Notes under the pieces: generated by a model
What the model saw: only the letters and a program-made list of their open reading frames with translations
Database searches by the model: none
What the model was told of the DNA's origin: nothing
Translations under genes and position numbers: made by a program
Shown: positions 50,928 to 59,901 of the stretch, piece by piece
Position numbering within the stretch: the first letter of the stretch is position 1
How the letters are laid out: the number at the start of each line of letters is the position of its first letter
Source of the DNA: Bradyrhizobium aeschynomenes
GTDB taxonomy: Bacteria > Pseudomonadota > Alphaproteobacteria > Rhizobiales > Xanthobacteraceae
Assembly: GCF_013178945.1 (NCBI RefSeq)
Contig: NZ_JABFDM010000001.1
Span: 186,001-250,000, forward strand
Direction of reading: 5' to 3'
DNA length: 64,000 nucleotides

Positions 50928-51964
50928 GCATGCATCAGCGCCGTCTCGACCTAAAGAACGGCTGTGTCGACCTCTCGCATGGCGCAGGAGGCCGCGCCAT
51001 GGCGCAGCTGATCGCCGGCCTGTTCCATGAGGCGTTCGGCAACGAATGGCTGGCGCGCGGCAACGACCAGTCCGCGTTCGACGTGGCCGCCGGCCGCATG
51101 GTGATGACGACCGACGGCTATGTCGTCTCGCCGTTGTTCTTCCCCGGCGGCAACATCGGCTCGCTGGCGGTGCATGGCACCGTCAACGACATCGCGATGG
51201 CCGGCGCGCGGCCGCTCTATCTGTCGGCGAGCTTCATCATCGAGGAAGGATTTGCCTTCGCCGACCTGAAACGGATCGCGGATGCGATGGGCGAGGCGGC
51301 GCGGGCGGCGGGCATCGCCATCATCACCGGCGATACCAAGGTGGTCGAGCGCGGCAAGGCCGACGGCGTCTTCATCTCGACGGCCGGCGTCGGCGTGCTG
51401 CCCCAAGGGCTCGATCTGTCGGCTGACAGAGCGCGGCCGGGCGATCGCGTGCTGTTGTCGGGCAGCCTTGGCGACCATGGCGTCGCGATCATGTCGAAGC
51501 GGCAGAACCTGACCTTCGACACCGAGATCGTCTCCGACTCGGCCTCGCTCCATGATCTCGTCGCCGACATGGTGGCTGCCGGAGGCCAGGGCATCAGGCT
51601 GATGCGCGATCCGACGCGGGGCGGCCTTGCTGCGACGATGAACGAGATCGCTCAGCAGTCCAATCTCGGCTTCCGCCTGCTGGAGGAGGCGATTCCGGTG
51701 AAGCCGGCCGTGGCGGCGGCCTGCGAGTTGCTCGGGCTCGATCCGCTGCATGTCGCCAACGAGGGCAAGCTGGTCGCGGTCGTCGCGCCTGAGGTGGCAG
51801 ATGCAGTGCTCGCTGCCATGACGAGGCATCCGCTCGGACGCGATGCCGCCGACATCGGTGAGGCCGTTGCGGACGATCACCGCTTCGTCCAGATGGCAAC
51901 GAGTTTCGGCGGCGGCCGCATCGTCGACTGGCTGTCGGGCGAGCAGCTGCCGCGGATCTGCTGA
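50924..51964 (+). CDS. hypE: Hydrogenase maturation protein HypE
   Basis: Dehydrates the carbamoyl group on its C-terminal cysteine to a thiocyanate that supplies CN to the iron. The 346-residue PurM/SelD-like ATPase has LSHGAGGRAMAQLI, GNDQSAFD, TTDGYVVSPLFFPGGNIG and RDPTRGGLAATMNE, and ends PRIC with the substrate cysteine as last residue. The frame is open into hypD, but the ATG at 50924 overlapping its stop is the true start. Confidence 0.97.
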   Translation: MSMHQRRLDLKNGCVDLSHGAGGRAMAQLIAGLFHEAFGNEWLARGNDQSAFDVAAGRMVMTTDGYVVSPLFFPGGNIGSLAVHGTVNDIAMAGARPLYLSASFIIEEGFAFADLKRIADAMGEAARAAGIAIITGDTKVVERGKADGVFISTAGVGVLPQGLDLSADRARPGDRVLLSGSLGDHGVAIMSKRQNLTFDTEIVSDSASLHDLVADMVAAGGQGIRLMRDPTRGGLAATMNEIAQQSNLGFRLLEEAIPVKPAVAAACELLGLDPLHVANEGKLVAVVAPEVADAVLAAMTRHPLGRDAADIGEAVADDHRFVQMATSFGGGRIVDWLSGEQLPRIC

Positions 51965-51972
51965 GACGCGTG

Positions 51973-53430
51973 ATGGGTATTCAGGGAACGATACTGGTCG
52001 TAGATGACGAGATCCGGTCGCAGGAGGCGCTGCGGCGTGTCCTCAACCAGGACTTCGAGGTGTTGTGCGCGGGCAATACGGCGGACGCCGAGAAGCTGCT
52101 CGAAGGCGAGATCGTGCATGCGGTGATCTGCGACCAGCGGATGCCGCAGGAATCCGGCGTCAGCTTCTTGAAGCGCGTGCGCGAGCTATGGCCCGATCCT
52201 GTCAGGATGATCATCTCCGGCTATTCGGACTCCGAGGACATCATCGCCGGGCTCAACGAGGCCGGCATCTATCAGTACATCACGAAGCCCTGGCAGCCGG
52301 ACCGCCTGATCGACATCGTGCGCGAGGCCGTGCAGCTGTATCGGCTGCAGAAGGAAACCGAAACCGCGGGCGTCGACGTCAAGGCCACGCCTGAGCACAT
52401 CAAGAAGGTCGTCTCGGTCAAGCGCGGCGCGGCCAAGAGGCTGTATGATTTCGACCGCATCGTGCACTCGGCGGCGAGCCCGATGCGCCATGTGATCGAG
52501 CTCGGCCGGCGCGCCGCCGACTACGACATCTCGGTGCTGATCACCGGCGAGTCGGGGACCGGCAAGGAGCTCCTCGCACGCGCGATTCACTACGGTTCCG
52601 CCCGCGCCAGCAAGGCGTTCGTCGTCGAGAACTGCGGTGCATTGCCGGACGAGCTGCTCGAAAGCGAGCTGTTCGGCTGCAAGAAGGGCGCCTTCACCGG
52701 CGCCTATCAGGATCGCATCGGCCTGTTCGAGGTGGCCGACGGCGGTACCATCTTTCTGGACGAGATCGGCGAGACGTCGCCGGCGTTTCAGGTCAAGCTC
52801 CTGCGCGTTCTGCAGGAGGGCGAGATCCGGCCGCTCGGCGCGCAGCGGGTGCGCAAGGTCGACGTCCGTGTGGTCGCGGCTACGAACCGAGATCTCGAAG
52901 CCGAGGTCGAGGCCGGACGGTTCCGCCGCGACCTCTACTACCGGCTCGCCGCGTTCCCGGTGCACATGCCGTCGCTGCGCGAGCGTCCGATGGACATTCC
53001 GCTGATCGCCGAAGGCGTGCTCGCTGCGGTGAAATCCTCGTTCAACCGGCCGCATCTGCGCTTCGCGCCGCCGGCGCTGGAGGAGTTCTCCCGCTATCAT
53101 TGGCCGGGCAATGTCCGCGAGCTGCAGAACGAGATCCAGCGCATGGCGGTGCTGGCCGATGCCGACGAGCTGCGCTGCCCGCCTTTTGCCGGCCGGCGCA
53201 ACGGCCGCCGTGCCGCGCCCGCGATGGCCAATGGCAAGCTCAACGGTTCGGGCAGCCTGAAGGACAGGGTCGAGGATCTGGAAAAGACCATCATCGTCCA
53301 CTGTCTGGAGAAATATGATGGTAACATCAGTCGCGTCGCCAGCGAGCTCGGTCTGTCGAGGGTCGGCCTGCGCAACAAATTGTCGAGATACGATCTGAAG
53401 AAAAATGGCAAAGGCCACGCATTCTCCTGA
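51973..53430 (+). CDS. hoxA: NtrC-type activator HoxA of hydrogenase genes
   Basis: A 485-residue response regulator: receiver domain with D54 (AVICDQRMPQ), sigma-54-interacting AAA+ domain with Walker A GESGTGKE, the sigma-54 contact loop GAFTGAYQDR, Walker B GGTIFLDEIGE, and a C-terminal Fis-type helix-turn-helix (NISRVASELGLSRVGLRNKL). HoxA should activate the GG-N10-GC promoters found before hupS and hupG. A GTG at 51970 directly precedes the ATG chosen. In related systems the unphosphorylated form is the active one. Overlaps hupT by 26 bp. Confidence 0.96.
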   Translation: MGIQGTILVVDDEIRSQEALRRVLNQDFEVLCAGNTADAEKLLEGEIVHAVICDQRMPQESGVSFLKRVRELWPDPVRMIISGYSDSEDIIAGLNEAGIYQYITKPWQPDRLIDIVREAVQLYRLQKETETAGVDVKATPEHIKKVVSVKRGAAKRLYDFDRIVHSAASPMRHVIELGRRAADYDISVLITGESGTGKELLARAIHYGSARASKAFVVENCGALPDELLESELFGCKKGAFTGAYQDRIGLFEVADGGTIFLDEIGETSPAFQVKLLRVLQEGEIRPLGAQRVRKVDVRVVAATNRDLEAEVEAGRFRRDLYYRLAAFPVHMPSLRERPMDIPLIAEGVLAAVKSSFNRPHLRFAPPALEEFSRYHWPGNVRELQNEIQRMAVLADADELRCPPFAGRRNGRRAAPAMANGKLNGSGSLKDRVEDLEKTIIVHCLEKYDGNISRVASELGLSRVGLRNKLSRYDLKKNGKGHAFS

Positions 53431-54769
53431 GTCCGGCGCCGATACGCTGCTGAAGCTGATCGCGCGCAGCGGATCGCTCGAATTCGACAGCGAGCGCGAA
53501 GGCGTCTGGATCGAAGTCATCCGCAAGATGGATGAGGTCTATTCCGATCTGCTGCGCTACGAGGTCGATCTCGAGCACAAGAATGCCGAGCTCGAGGAGG
53601 CGCAGGCCTTCGTCACCAACGTCATCGAATCGGTTTCGGACATTCTGGTCGTCTGCGACGCCAGGGGCACGGTGCAGCAGGCCAATTCGGCGTTTCAGCG
53701 GACCTCGGGCCGCTTGTTGGCCGACATCGTCGGCCGCAACATTGCCGACATGATCGATTCCGAACATCGCGGCAAGCTCGCATTGCTGCTGACGCTCCGC
53801 AGCGGTGCCGAGGTGGTCGACGGAGAACTGCGGTTCGCGTCGGCCGCCGGCAGCTCCGACCTGTTTGCAATCAACAGCTCGCCGCGGCACGATCACCGAG
53901 GCCGCTTCATCGGCGTGGTGCTGACCGGCCGTCCGATCGGCGAGCTCCGCCGCGCCTATGAGGCCCTGCACAAGGCGCATCAGGAGCTGCAGCGCGCACA
54001 ACGGCAACTGGTCGAGCAGGAGAAGATGGCGAGCCTCGGCCGGCTCGTCGCCGGGGTTGCCCACGAGCTGAACAATCCGATCAGCTTCGTGTACGGCAAC
54101 ATCCACACCCTGATGCGCTACCGGACCGCGCTGGTCGGCTATCTCGACGCGATCCACGAGCAGCCGGTTGCCGATGACGTCGCCGCGCTCCGCAACGATC
54201 TGCGGATCGATGCCATCCTGGAGGATTTCGGGCCGCTGATCGAAGGCACGCTGGAAGGCGCGGTGCGGATCAGCGAGATCGTCAAGAACCTGCGCCGGTT
54301 GTCGTTCTCCAAGCTCGGCGAGGTCGAGCGCGTCAACATCGAGCGGCTGATCAACACCGCCGTGCTGTGGGCCGGACGCACCAAACAGCATCGGGTGGAC
54401 ATCCAGATCGAGGTCGAGCCGGATCTGTGGATCTCCGGCAATGAAGGCCAGTTGCATCAGGTGATCGTCAATCTGGTGGAGAACGCGATCGATGCGATGC
54501 GATCGACCGAGCTGCCGCGGCTCGTGGTCACGGCGGCGCGCCAGGGCGGCGAGGTTCTCTTTCGGATCGCCGATAATGGTCCGGGCATCGACAAGGATCA
54601 CCTGAGCCACATCTTCGAGCCGTTCTTCACGACCAAGCGTGTGGGCGAGGGGACAGGGCTCGGGCTGTGGATCAGCTACGGTATCGTTCGCGAGCATGGC
54701 GGCGAGCTGTCCGCGACCACCGAGCCGCAGGGCGGCGCCACGTTCTCTTTCGCGCTTCCGGCCGCTTGA
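53405..54769 (+). CDS. hupT: Hydrogen-signal histidine kinase HupT (HoxJ)
   Basis: A 454-residue soluble histidine kinase: N-terminal helices, a PAS domain (about 70-175), a coiled-coil linker (LRRAYEALHKAHQELQRAQRQL in outline), the H-box GVAHELNNPISF with H220, and ATPase boxes NLVENAIDAM, ADNGPGID and GEGTGLGLWI. No membrane segment is seen, fitting contact with the cytoplasmic sensor HupUV. Its start is embedded in the end of hoxA, so partner and kinase are coupled. Confidence 0.95.
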   Translation: MAKATHSPESGADTLLKLIARSGSLEFDSEREGVWIEVIRKMDEVYSDLLRYEVDLEHKNAELEEAQAFVTNVIESVSDILVVCDARGTVQQANSAFQRTSGRLLADIVGRNIADMIDSEHRGKLALLLTLRSGAEVVDGELRFASAAGSSDLFAINSSPRHDHRGRFIGVVLTGRPIGELRRAYEALHKAHQELQRAQRQLVEQEKMASLGRLVAGVAHELNNPISFVYGNIHTLMRYRTALVGYLDAIHEQPVADDVAALRNDLRIDAILEDFGPLIEGTLEGAVRISEIVKNLRRLSFSKLGEVERVNIERLINTAVLWAGRTKQHRVDIQIEVEPDLWISGNEGQLHQVIVNLVENAIDAMRSTELPRLVVTAARQGGEVLFRIADNGPGIDKDHLSHIFEPFFTTKRVGEGTGLGLWISYGIVREHGGELSATTEPQGGATFSFALPAA

Positions 54770-54784
54770 CCGTCCGCGCCTCGA

Positions 54785-55690
54785 TCAGGTCTCCTGATCC
54801 AGCTCGGCAGCCACCTGACCATAGTTGAGCAGCGCCACGAGCGTGGTGCCGCCGACGACATTGCCGAGCAGGGTGGGAACGAAGAAGTCCCCGACATAGC
54901 CGCTCAATGAGACCTGCCCCTTGAGAACGAGGAAGGCGCATTCGACCGATCCGGCGATGATATGCGCGAACTGACCGAGCGCCACCAGATAGGTCATCAC
55001 CATCACGATCTGGCCGCGCGCGCCGCGCACGGCCGGCAGCAGCCACGCCATCAGCGCGATCAGCCAGCCTGCGAAGACGGCGCGCATGAAGGTGGTCGAG
55101 AACGGGCCTTCGACCGTGTGGCGGCTCAGCTCGGTGAACGCCTGGACGACCCGCGGCTCGAACACATCAGTATACGCCAGCGCCGCCGCCGCCGCCCAGG
55201 TCCCTGCGATGTTGGCGATCAGCACGAGGCTCCAGAGCCGGGCCACCTGTCCCAGGGTCTTGAGGTCGCGGTGGTGCAGCAGCGGCAGGATCGGCGTCAG
55301 CGTGTTCTCGGTGAACAATTGCTGGCGGCCGAGCACCACCACGAGAAAGCCTGCGGTGTAGCCGAGCGGAGCGAGCAGCCGTCGCGCCGCCTCGTCGGAG
55401 AGGAAGGCAAGGAATTCGCCCTGCACGATCAGCGACAGACTCATCGACAGGCCGGCGGCGAGGCCCGACATCAGAATGGCCCACCAGCGCCGTTCAAGCT
55501 CGCTCTCGCCCTCGGCGCGGATCGTCTCGTGGATCAGTGCGGCGTTGGGCCGGCTCTGCGCCCGAATCTCCCGCCTCTGCTGCTCCGAGACGCCCTCGAT
55601 GTCGGCGGCCGGGCTGAAGGTCGGAGCGGTTGCCTTGCTGCGCACGTCGCGGGATCCGTCGGCTGGCGTGGCTGCTGCCAACGCTGACAT
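54785..55690 (-). CDS. Formate/nitrite transporter family membrane protein (YfdC-like)
   Basis: A 301-residue inner-membrane protein. A 70-residue hydrophilic N-terminus (SEQQRREIRAQSRPNAALIHETIRAEG) is followed by six hydrophobic segments. FNT-family features include GQQLFTENTLTP-like GRQQLFTENTLTPIL, the half-helix LPAVRGARGQIVMVMTYLVALGQFAHIIAGSVE in outline, and GNVVGGTTLVALLNYGQV at the end. The closest type I recall is YfdC, whose substrate is unsettled. It converges on hupT with only 15 bp between. Confidence 0.85.
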   Translation of the reverse strand: MSALAAATPADGSRDVRSKATAPTFSPAADIEGVSEQQRREIRAQSRPNAALIHETIRAEGESELERRWWAILMSGLAAGLSMSLSLIVQGEFLAFLSDEAARRLLAPLGYTAGFLVVVLGRQQLFTENTLTPILPLLHHRDLKTLGQVARLWSLVLIANIAGTWAAAAALAYTDVFEPRVVQAFTELSRHTVEGPFSTTFMRAVFAGWLIALMAWLLPAVRGARGQIVMVMTYLVALGQFAHIIAGSVECAFLVLKGQVSLSGYVGDFFVPTLLGNVVGGTTLVALLNYGQVAAELDQET

Positions 55691-55788
55691 GGAGATGCGG
55701 GATCTCCCGTCGGCCTGAACGTGCGAGGAGGCGGCAAGGTTCCTGATGGATGGTGCGACGGATGTGGTCGCCGGCGCGGAGGCCGAGG

Positions 55789-56475
55789 TCAGGATACGGT
55801 GGCGACCGGCCCTCGCTCGCGCTGCTTGGACAGCCGTGCCAGCAGCACCGTGGCGGTGCGCGTGATGTGCTGCCGGGCTAGGTCCTCGGCCTTATGCGCG
55901 TCGCCCGCGATCACCGCGTTCAGGATCTCCTCATGCTGATCCCAGATCCGGCGCGGGGTCTCGTCGCGCATCAGCACCTCGCCCATCAGCCGGCGCAGGT
56001 GCAGCCAGTGCGGCTGGGTGGTGTCCTGGATCACGGAGTTGCCGGAGATCTCATAGAGGAATTCGTGAAACTTCACGTCGGCCTCGATCAGCTTCTCGAC
56101 CGAATGCTCGCGCTCCGCGCGCCGGCCTTCCTCGATCAGCTTCGGGCCTTCCTCGGCGGCACGCTCGGCGCCGCGGCTGGCGGCGAGTGCACAGGCGAGG
56201 CCTTCGGCGACAGCGCGGATTTCATAGAGATTGCGGATGAAGTCGGTGTCGATCGGCGCGACCTCCAAACCCCGGCCCGGCGCATCGCGTACAAATCCCT
56301 GATTGCGCAGCAACAGCAGCGCCTGCTGCACCGGCTGTCGCGATACGCCGAGATCGCGCGCCAGATCGTCCTGGATCAGGCGCGCGGACTCCGGCAGATC
56401 GCCGCCGACAATGTCTGACAGAATGCGCTGGTAGACGCGTTCGGTCAGGCTCGGCTGGGTCTTCAGCGGCGGCAC
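55789..56475 (-). CDS. GntR-family regulator with FCD domain (copy 1)
   Basis: A 228-residue regulator: GntR winged helix at 8-75 (LTERVYQRILSDIV, LARDLGVSRQPVQQALLLLRNQGFV) and an FCD ligand-binding domain (about 85-215) with acidic and His metal-ligand candidates (D-x-H pattern in KFHEFLYEISGN and DQHEEILNAVIAGD). It is strongly similar to the neighbouring regulator at 56579, so the two arose by tandem duplication. A perfect palindrome precedes its start. Ligand unknown. Confidence 0.92.
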   Translation of the reverse strand: MPPLKTQPSLTERVYQRILSDIVGGDLPESARLIQDDLARDLGVSRQPVQQALLLLRNQGFVRDAPGRGLEVAPIDTDFIRNLYEIRAVAEGLACALAASRGAERAAEEGPKLIEEGRRAEREHSVEKLIEADVKFHEFLYEISGNSVIQDTTQPHWLHLRRLMGEVLMRDETPRRIWDQHEEILNAVIAGDAHKAEDLARQHITRTATVLLARLSKQRERGPVATVS

Positions 56476-56486
56476 GCGGCCTCCTG

Positions 56487-56500
56487 CACCTGATCAGGTG
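56487..56500. promoter_or_regulatory. Perfect 14-bp palindrome, candidate GntR operator
   Basis: CACCTGATCAGGTG lies 11 bp before the start codon of the first GntR gene, on its upstream side. It is the only strong dyad in the 103-bp gap between the two GntR genes and suits autoregulation by an FCD-type dimer. Confidence 0.5.
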
Positions 56501-56578
56501 TTACGTCTGCCGATCGATGCGAGGCGGGCGGGCGGCACGTTGGAGCCGAGCCCGCGAACGCCGTGCGATTCGTGGCGG

Positions 56579-57292
56579 TCATAGCGAGAACTTCCGCGCC
56601 GAGAGCGTGCGCCGCTGCTTCGGCCGGCTCTCCTGCTGGATTTCGAGATGGCGGATGAACACGCGGGCGGCGCGCGAGATGTGCTCGCGACTCAGCCGTT
56701 CGGCGTCCGTGCTGCGGCCCGCGATGATCGCGGCGAGAATATCCTCGTGCTCGTCCCAGACCGTCTGGGACATGCCTTCCTCCTTCTGCAGCACGTCGGA
56801 CATCACGCGCTTCAGGCACGGCCAATGCGGCGCCATGGTCTCGCCGATCAGCGTATTGCCGGACAGCTCGCCGAGAAAATGGTGGAAGGCGATGTCGGTC
56901 TCGATCTTGCGGCTGACGAGACCGCTCCGGACCGCCTCATGGCCAGCCGCGATGTAGGCCGGGCCTTCAACCGCAGCGCGGTCGCTCGCGCGCTCGGCAG
57001 CGAGCCGCGCCGCAAGCCCTTCCAGCACGGCCCGCATCTCGTACAGATCGCGGACGAAGCCCGGATCGAGCGGCGCCACGATCAGGCCCCGGCCCGGTGC
57101 GCTCTGCACCAGCCCGCAGCCGCGCAACAGGATCAGGGCCTGCTGCACCGGCTGGCGCGATACGCCGTAGGCCTGCGCCAGATCGTCCTGGATCAGGCGG
57201 GAGCCGGAGGTGAGTACGCCGCTGACGATCTCGTCAGTGATCGCTTCGACGACCTGATCGACCAGGGAGGGGGCGGGGGGCACGATTCGCAT
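56579..57292 (-). CDS. GntR-family regulator with FCD domain (copy 2)
   Basis: A 237-residue paralogue of copy 1. It keeps the same HTH (LAQAYGVSRQPVQQALILLRGCGLV) and FCD landmarks (DPGFVRDLYEMRAVLEGLAARLAAERASDRA in outline; AFHHFLGELSGNTLIGET; DEHEDILAAIIAGRS). It is first in the same direction as copy 1 and the FNT gene, so the three could be one unit. Upstream is the divergent copper-chaperone/PQQ dehydrogenase locus, a plausible target. Ligand unknown. Confidence 0.92.
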   Translation of the reverse strand: MRIVPPAPSLVDQVVEAITDEIVSGVLTSGSRLIQDDLAQAYGVSRQPVQQALILLRGCGLVQSAPGRGLIVAPLDPGFVRDLYEMRAVLEGLAARLAAERASDRAAVEGPAYIAAGHEAVRSGLVSRKIETDIAFHHFLGELSGNTLIGETMAPHWPCLKRVMSDVLQKEEGMSQTVWDEHEDILAAIIAGRSTDAERLSREHISRAARVFIRHLEIQQESRPKQRRTLSARKFSL

Positions 57293-57306
57293 GAGTCATC
57301 ACATTT

Positions 57307-57373
57307 TGTCGGACATTAGCACGTCAAGCCTGAAATTCCATTTGCGAGGAATTCGAATTCAGAGTACGAATTC
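57307..57373. promoter_or_regulatory. Divergent control region between GntR copy 2 and the PQQ dehydrogenase locus
   Basis: The 133-bp gap contains TGTC-G-GACA (57307-57315) and three GAATTC palindromes at 57349, 57355 and 57368, the first two abutting. These are candidate operator parts for one of the GntR regulators. No clear -35/-10 pair stands out. Confidence 0.35.
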
Positions 57374-57425
57374 AAAAATAAGGAGCCAAGCTAAAACGGC
57401 TTTCATATGATCGGGGAGGGCGTCC

Positions 57426-57950
57426 GTGTCGGATCAACCGGCTCGTTCGAAGCGTGACCAGAGCTGCTCGGCGTCCTCGGGGGGCAGCGTGCGCGCCGGC
57501 TTGAGGCCGGCATCAGCGTACGGAAGGGTGGCGGCGTTTGCTGCCGCGTTCGTCGCGACGGCGCCTGCAGTTGCTGCAGCCGGAGAAGGTCTGACTCTCT
57601 CCGAAGCCTGGGTGCCCGCGACGCCCGAGGTCGGTCGCGACATTCCGCTGCTGCTGACGATCAAGAACGAAACCACGGCGCCCGAAGCCTTGATGCGCGT
57701 GCGTTGCCCGATCGCGAATTTTTCCGAACGTCACACCGTCGATCGCGGCGAAGGCGCGCCGGCGATGCGCGCTATCCCCAACATTCCGATTCCCGCGGGC
57801 AGCACGCTGGTGCTGCTGCCGACCGCCTATCACGTGATGCTGCTGCAGACGCGCGAGCCGCTCGAGCCCGGAAAGCGCTTCACCTGCACGATCGTGTTCC
57901 AGAAAGCTGGATCCATCGAAACGGAGGTCGAGGTCCGCAAGTCGCCCTGA
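57426..57950 (+). CDS. Periplasmic copper chaperone, PCu(A)C family
   Basis: A 174-residue exported protein. The metal motif is exact: H103-x10-M114-x21-H136-x-M138, the H-x10-M-x21-H-x-M signature of PCu(A)C chaperones that bind Cu(I) and supply CuA sites or other cuproproteins. The start is GTG 57426 after GGGGAGGG. The N-terminus is unusually long (about 33 residues before the hydrophobic signal VAAFAAAFVATAPAVAAA). It sits 103 bp before the PQQ dehydrogenase gene; the functional link to it is unclear. Confidence 0.85.
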   Translation: MSDQPARSKRDQSCSASSGGSVRAGLRPASAYGRVAAFAAAFVATAPAVAAAGEGLTLSEAWVPATPEVGRDIPLLLTIKNETTAPEALMRVRCPIANFSERHTVDRGEGAPAMRAIPNIPIPAGSTLVLLPTAYHVMLLQTREPLEPGKRFTCTIVFQKAGSIETEVEVRKSP

Positions 57951-58053
57951 AGCTTGCAAGTCTCTGAAGCTTGCTTGTCGCCTGCTGCCTCTCCGCTGCG
58001 CGCCGGCGGGGTGTCGTCCAAACAAAATGCAAAAATCATCTTGGGAGAAGGAA

Positions 58054-59835
58054 ATGATGAGGAAACACGTCAGGTCCACGTTACGGGCGATGCTGCTCGC
58101 CAGCGCAGCTTTCGCCTGCTTCCAGCTCGCCTCTCCGGCGCAAGCCGCCGATGAGATGACGCCGGAGCGGCTGCTCAATGCCGACAAGGAAGCCGGCAAC
58201 TGGCTGCATCATCACAAGAACTATTCGGGCACGCGCTTCTCGACGTTGAAGGAGATCAACAAGGACAACGTCAAGAATCTGAAGGTTGCCTGGACGATGC
58301 ATCTCGGTGGCGTCGAGGGTGGCGGCATCTGGAGCCATGGCGGTCTCGAAGGCACGCCGATCGTCGAGAACGGCATGATGTATGTGACCGACGGTTGGGG
58401 CTCGGTCTACAAGATCGATGCCCGCGGCGGCAAAGGCCAGCTGGTCTGGAAGATGGATCCCAAGACCGATCATGACTGGGCCGGCGCCATCGCCTGCTGC
58501 GGCGTCGACAATCGCGGCGTCGCGCTGTGGGGCAATCTCGTCGTCTCGCACACGCTCGACGGGCGCCTGATCGCAACCAACAAGGAGACCGGGCAGGTGG
58601 CCTGGCAGCGTCAGGTCGCCGATCCCGACAAGGGCGAGGTCATCACCGGCGCGCCGCTGATCGTGAAGAACATGGCGATCACCGGCGTCGCCGGCGCCGA
58701 ATACGGCATCCGCGGCTGGATCGCGGCGACCGATCTCGGCACCCAGAAGGAAGTCTGGCGCACCCACACCATTCCGGCAAAGGGCGAGCCCGGCAGCGAA
58801 ACCTGGAAGGACAGCAACGACGCGGCCGCGGCCGGCGGCGGTTCGACCTGGGTGACCGGCACCTACGATCCGGCGACCGACACCATCATCTGGGGCGTCG
58901 GCAACCCCGGTCCGGACTGGGACAATGCCTATCGTCCCGGCGACAACCTCTACACCGACAGCTCGCTGGCGCTCGACGCCAACACCGGCAAGATCAAGTG
59001 GCATTATCAGCACACGCCGAATGATCCCTACGACTATGACAGCGTCGCCGAGAACGTCCTGGTCGACGTGCCCGCGCCGAACGGCCAGACGCTGAAGCTC
59101 GCTTTGGAAGCGGATCGCAACGGCTTCGCCTATGCGATCGATCGCACCAACGGCAAGTTCATCTGGGGACTGCCGTTCGTCAAGAAGGTGACCTGGACCA
59201 AGGGCCTCGATCCCGAGACCGGCAAGCCGATCGAGTACGATCCGAAGAATCCGGTGCAGCGCTACAACGCTGCGGTGACGCCGCATCGTGAGAACAAGGT
59301 CGCCGACATCTGCCCCGGCAACATGGGCGGCAAGAACTGGCCGCCGACGTCCTACAATCCGGATCTCAAGCTCTGGTACATCCCGGTGATCGAGAGCTGC
59401 AACCGGATCACCGTCGAAGAGGCGACCAAGGACAAGCTGAAGCCGCGCGAGTTCTGGACCGGCGGCGGACCGAGCCAGCCGTTCAAGATCACGGGCAGCG
59501 TGACCGCGATCGACGTCACCACCGGCAAGATCGCCGGCAAGATGGAGACGCCGTTCCCGAACCTCGGCGGCATGCTGTCGACACCCGATCTCGTCTTCAC
59601 CGGCCAGCCCTCCGGCGAGGTGATGGCGCTCGATGCGAAGACGCTGCAGAAGCTGTGGGAGTTCAACACCGGCGGCGGCGTCAACGCGCCTCCCGTGACC
59701 TTCTCGGTCGACGGCAAGCAGTATGTCGCGATCCTGGTCGGTCTCGGCGGCGCCTGGGACAAGTGGTTCATCGAAGCCACGCCCGAGCTGAAGAAGATCC
59801 AGCCCGGCTCGATGCTCTACGTCTTCGCGCTGTGA
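58054..59835 (+). CDS. PQQ-dependent alcohol dehydrogenase with lanthanide DYD motif
   Basis: A 593-residue periplasmic quinoprotein (eight-bladed propeller). It has a signal peptide (cleavage after AQA), the adjacent-cysteine disulfide in AIACCGVDNRG, repeated tryptophan-docking units, and D327-Y-D329 in NDPYDYDSVAENVL. The second Asp of D-Y-D marks lanthanide-dependent enzymes (XoxF, ExaF/PedH); calcium enzymes have another residue. The GDNLYTDSS segment looks more like the ethanol-type ExaF/PedH branch than XoxF, so I leave the symbol blank. ATG 58054 or 58057 follow GGAGAAGGA; an upstream ATG at 58027 is less likely. A cytochrome c gene follows. Confidence 0.92.
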   Translation: MMRKHVRSTLRAMLLASAAFACFQLASPAQAADEMTPERLLNADKEAGNWLHHHKNYSGTRFSTLKEINKDNVKNLKVAWTMHLGGVEGGGIWSHGGLEGTPIVENGMMYVTDGWGSVYKIDARGGKGQLVWKMDPKTDHDWAGAIACCGVDNRGVALWGNLVVSHTLDGRLIATNKETGQVAWQRQVADPDKGEVITGAPLIVKNMAITGVAGAEYGIRGWIAATDLGTQKEVWRTHTIPAKGEPGSETWKDSNDAAAAGGGSTWVTGTYDPATDTIIWGVGNPGPDWDNAYRPGDNLYTDSSLALDANTGKIKWHYQHTPNDPYDYDSVAENVLVDVPAPNGQTLKLALEADRNGFAYAIDRTNGKFIWGLPFVKKVTWTKGLDPETGKPIEYDPKNPVQRYNAAVTPHRENKVADICPGNMGGKNWPPTSYNPDLKLWYIPVIESCNRITVEEATKDKLKPREFWTGGGPSQPFKITGSVTAIDVTTGKIAGKMETPFPNLGGMLSTPDLVFTGQPSGEVMALDAKTLQKLWEFNTGGGVNAPPVTFSVDGKQYVAILVGLGGAWDKWFIEATPELKKIQPGSMLYVFAL

Positions 59836-59901
59836 TGCCGGTTTCGGAGCGGAGGCCTTGCCTCCGCTCCGCCCCTATTCCCTGTTCGACAAGAAGATCA
59901 G

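Noticed and set aside
57948..57974. Direct repeat TGAAGCTTGC twice with 17-base period before the PQQ dehydrogenase
   Set aside because: The first copy overlaps the stop codon of the copper chaperone gene and no second signal supports a regulatory role; probably chance duplication.
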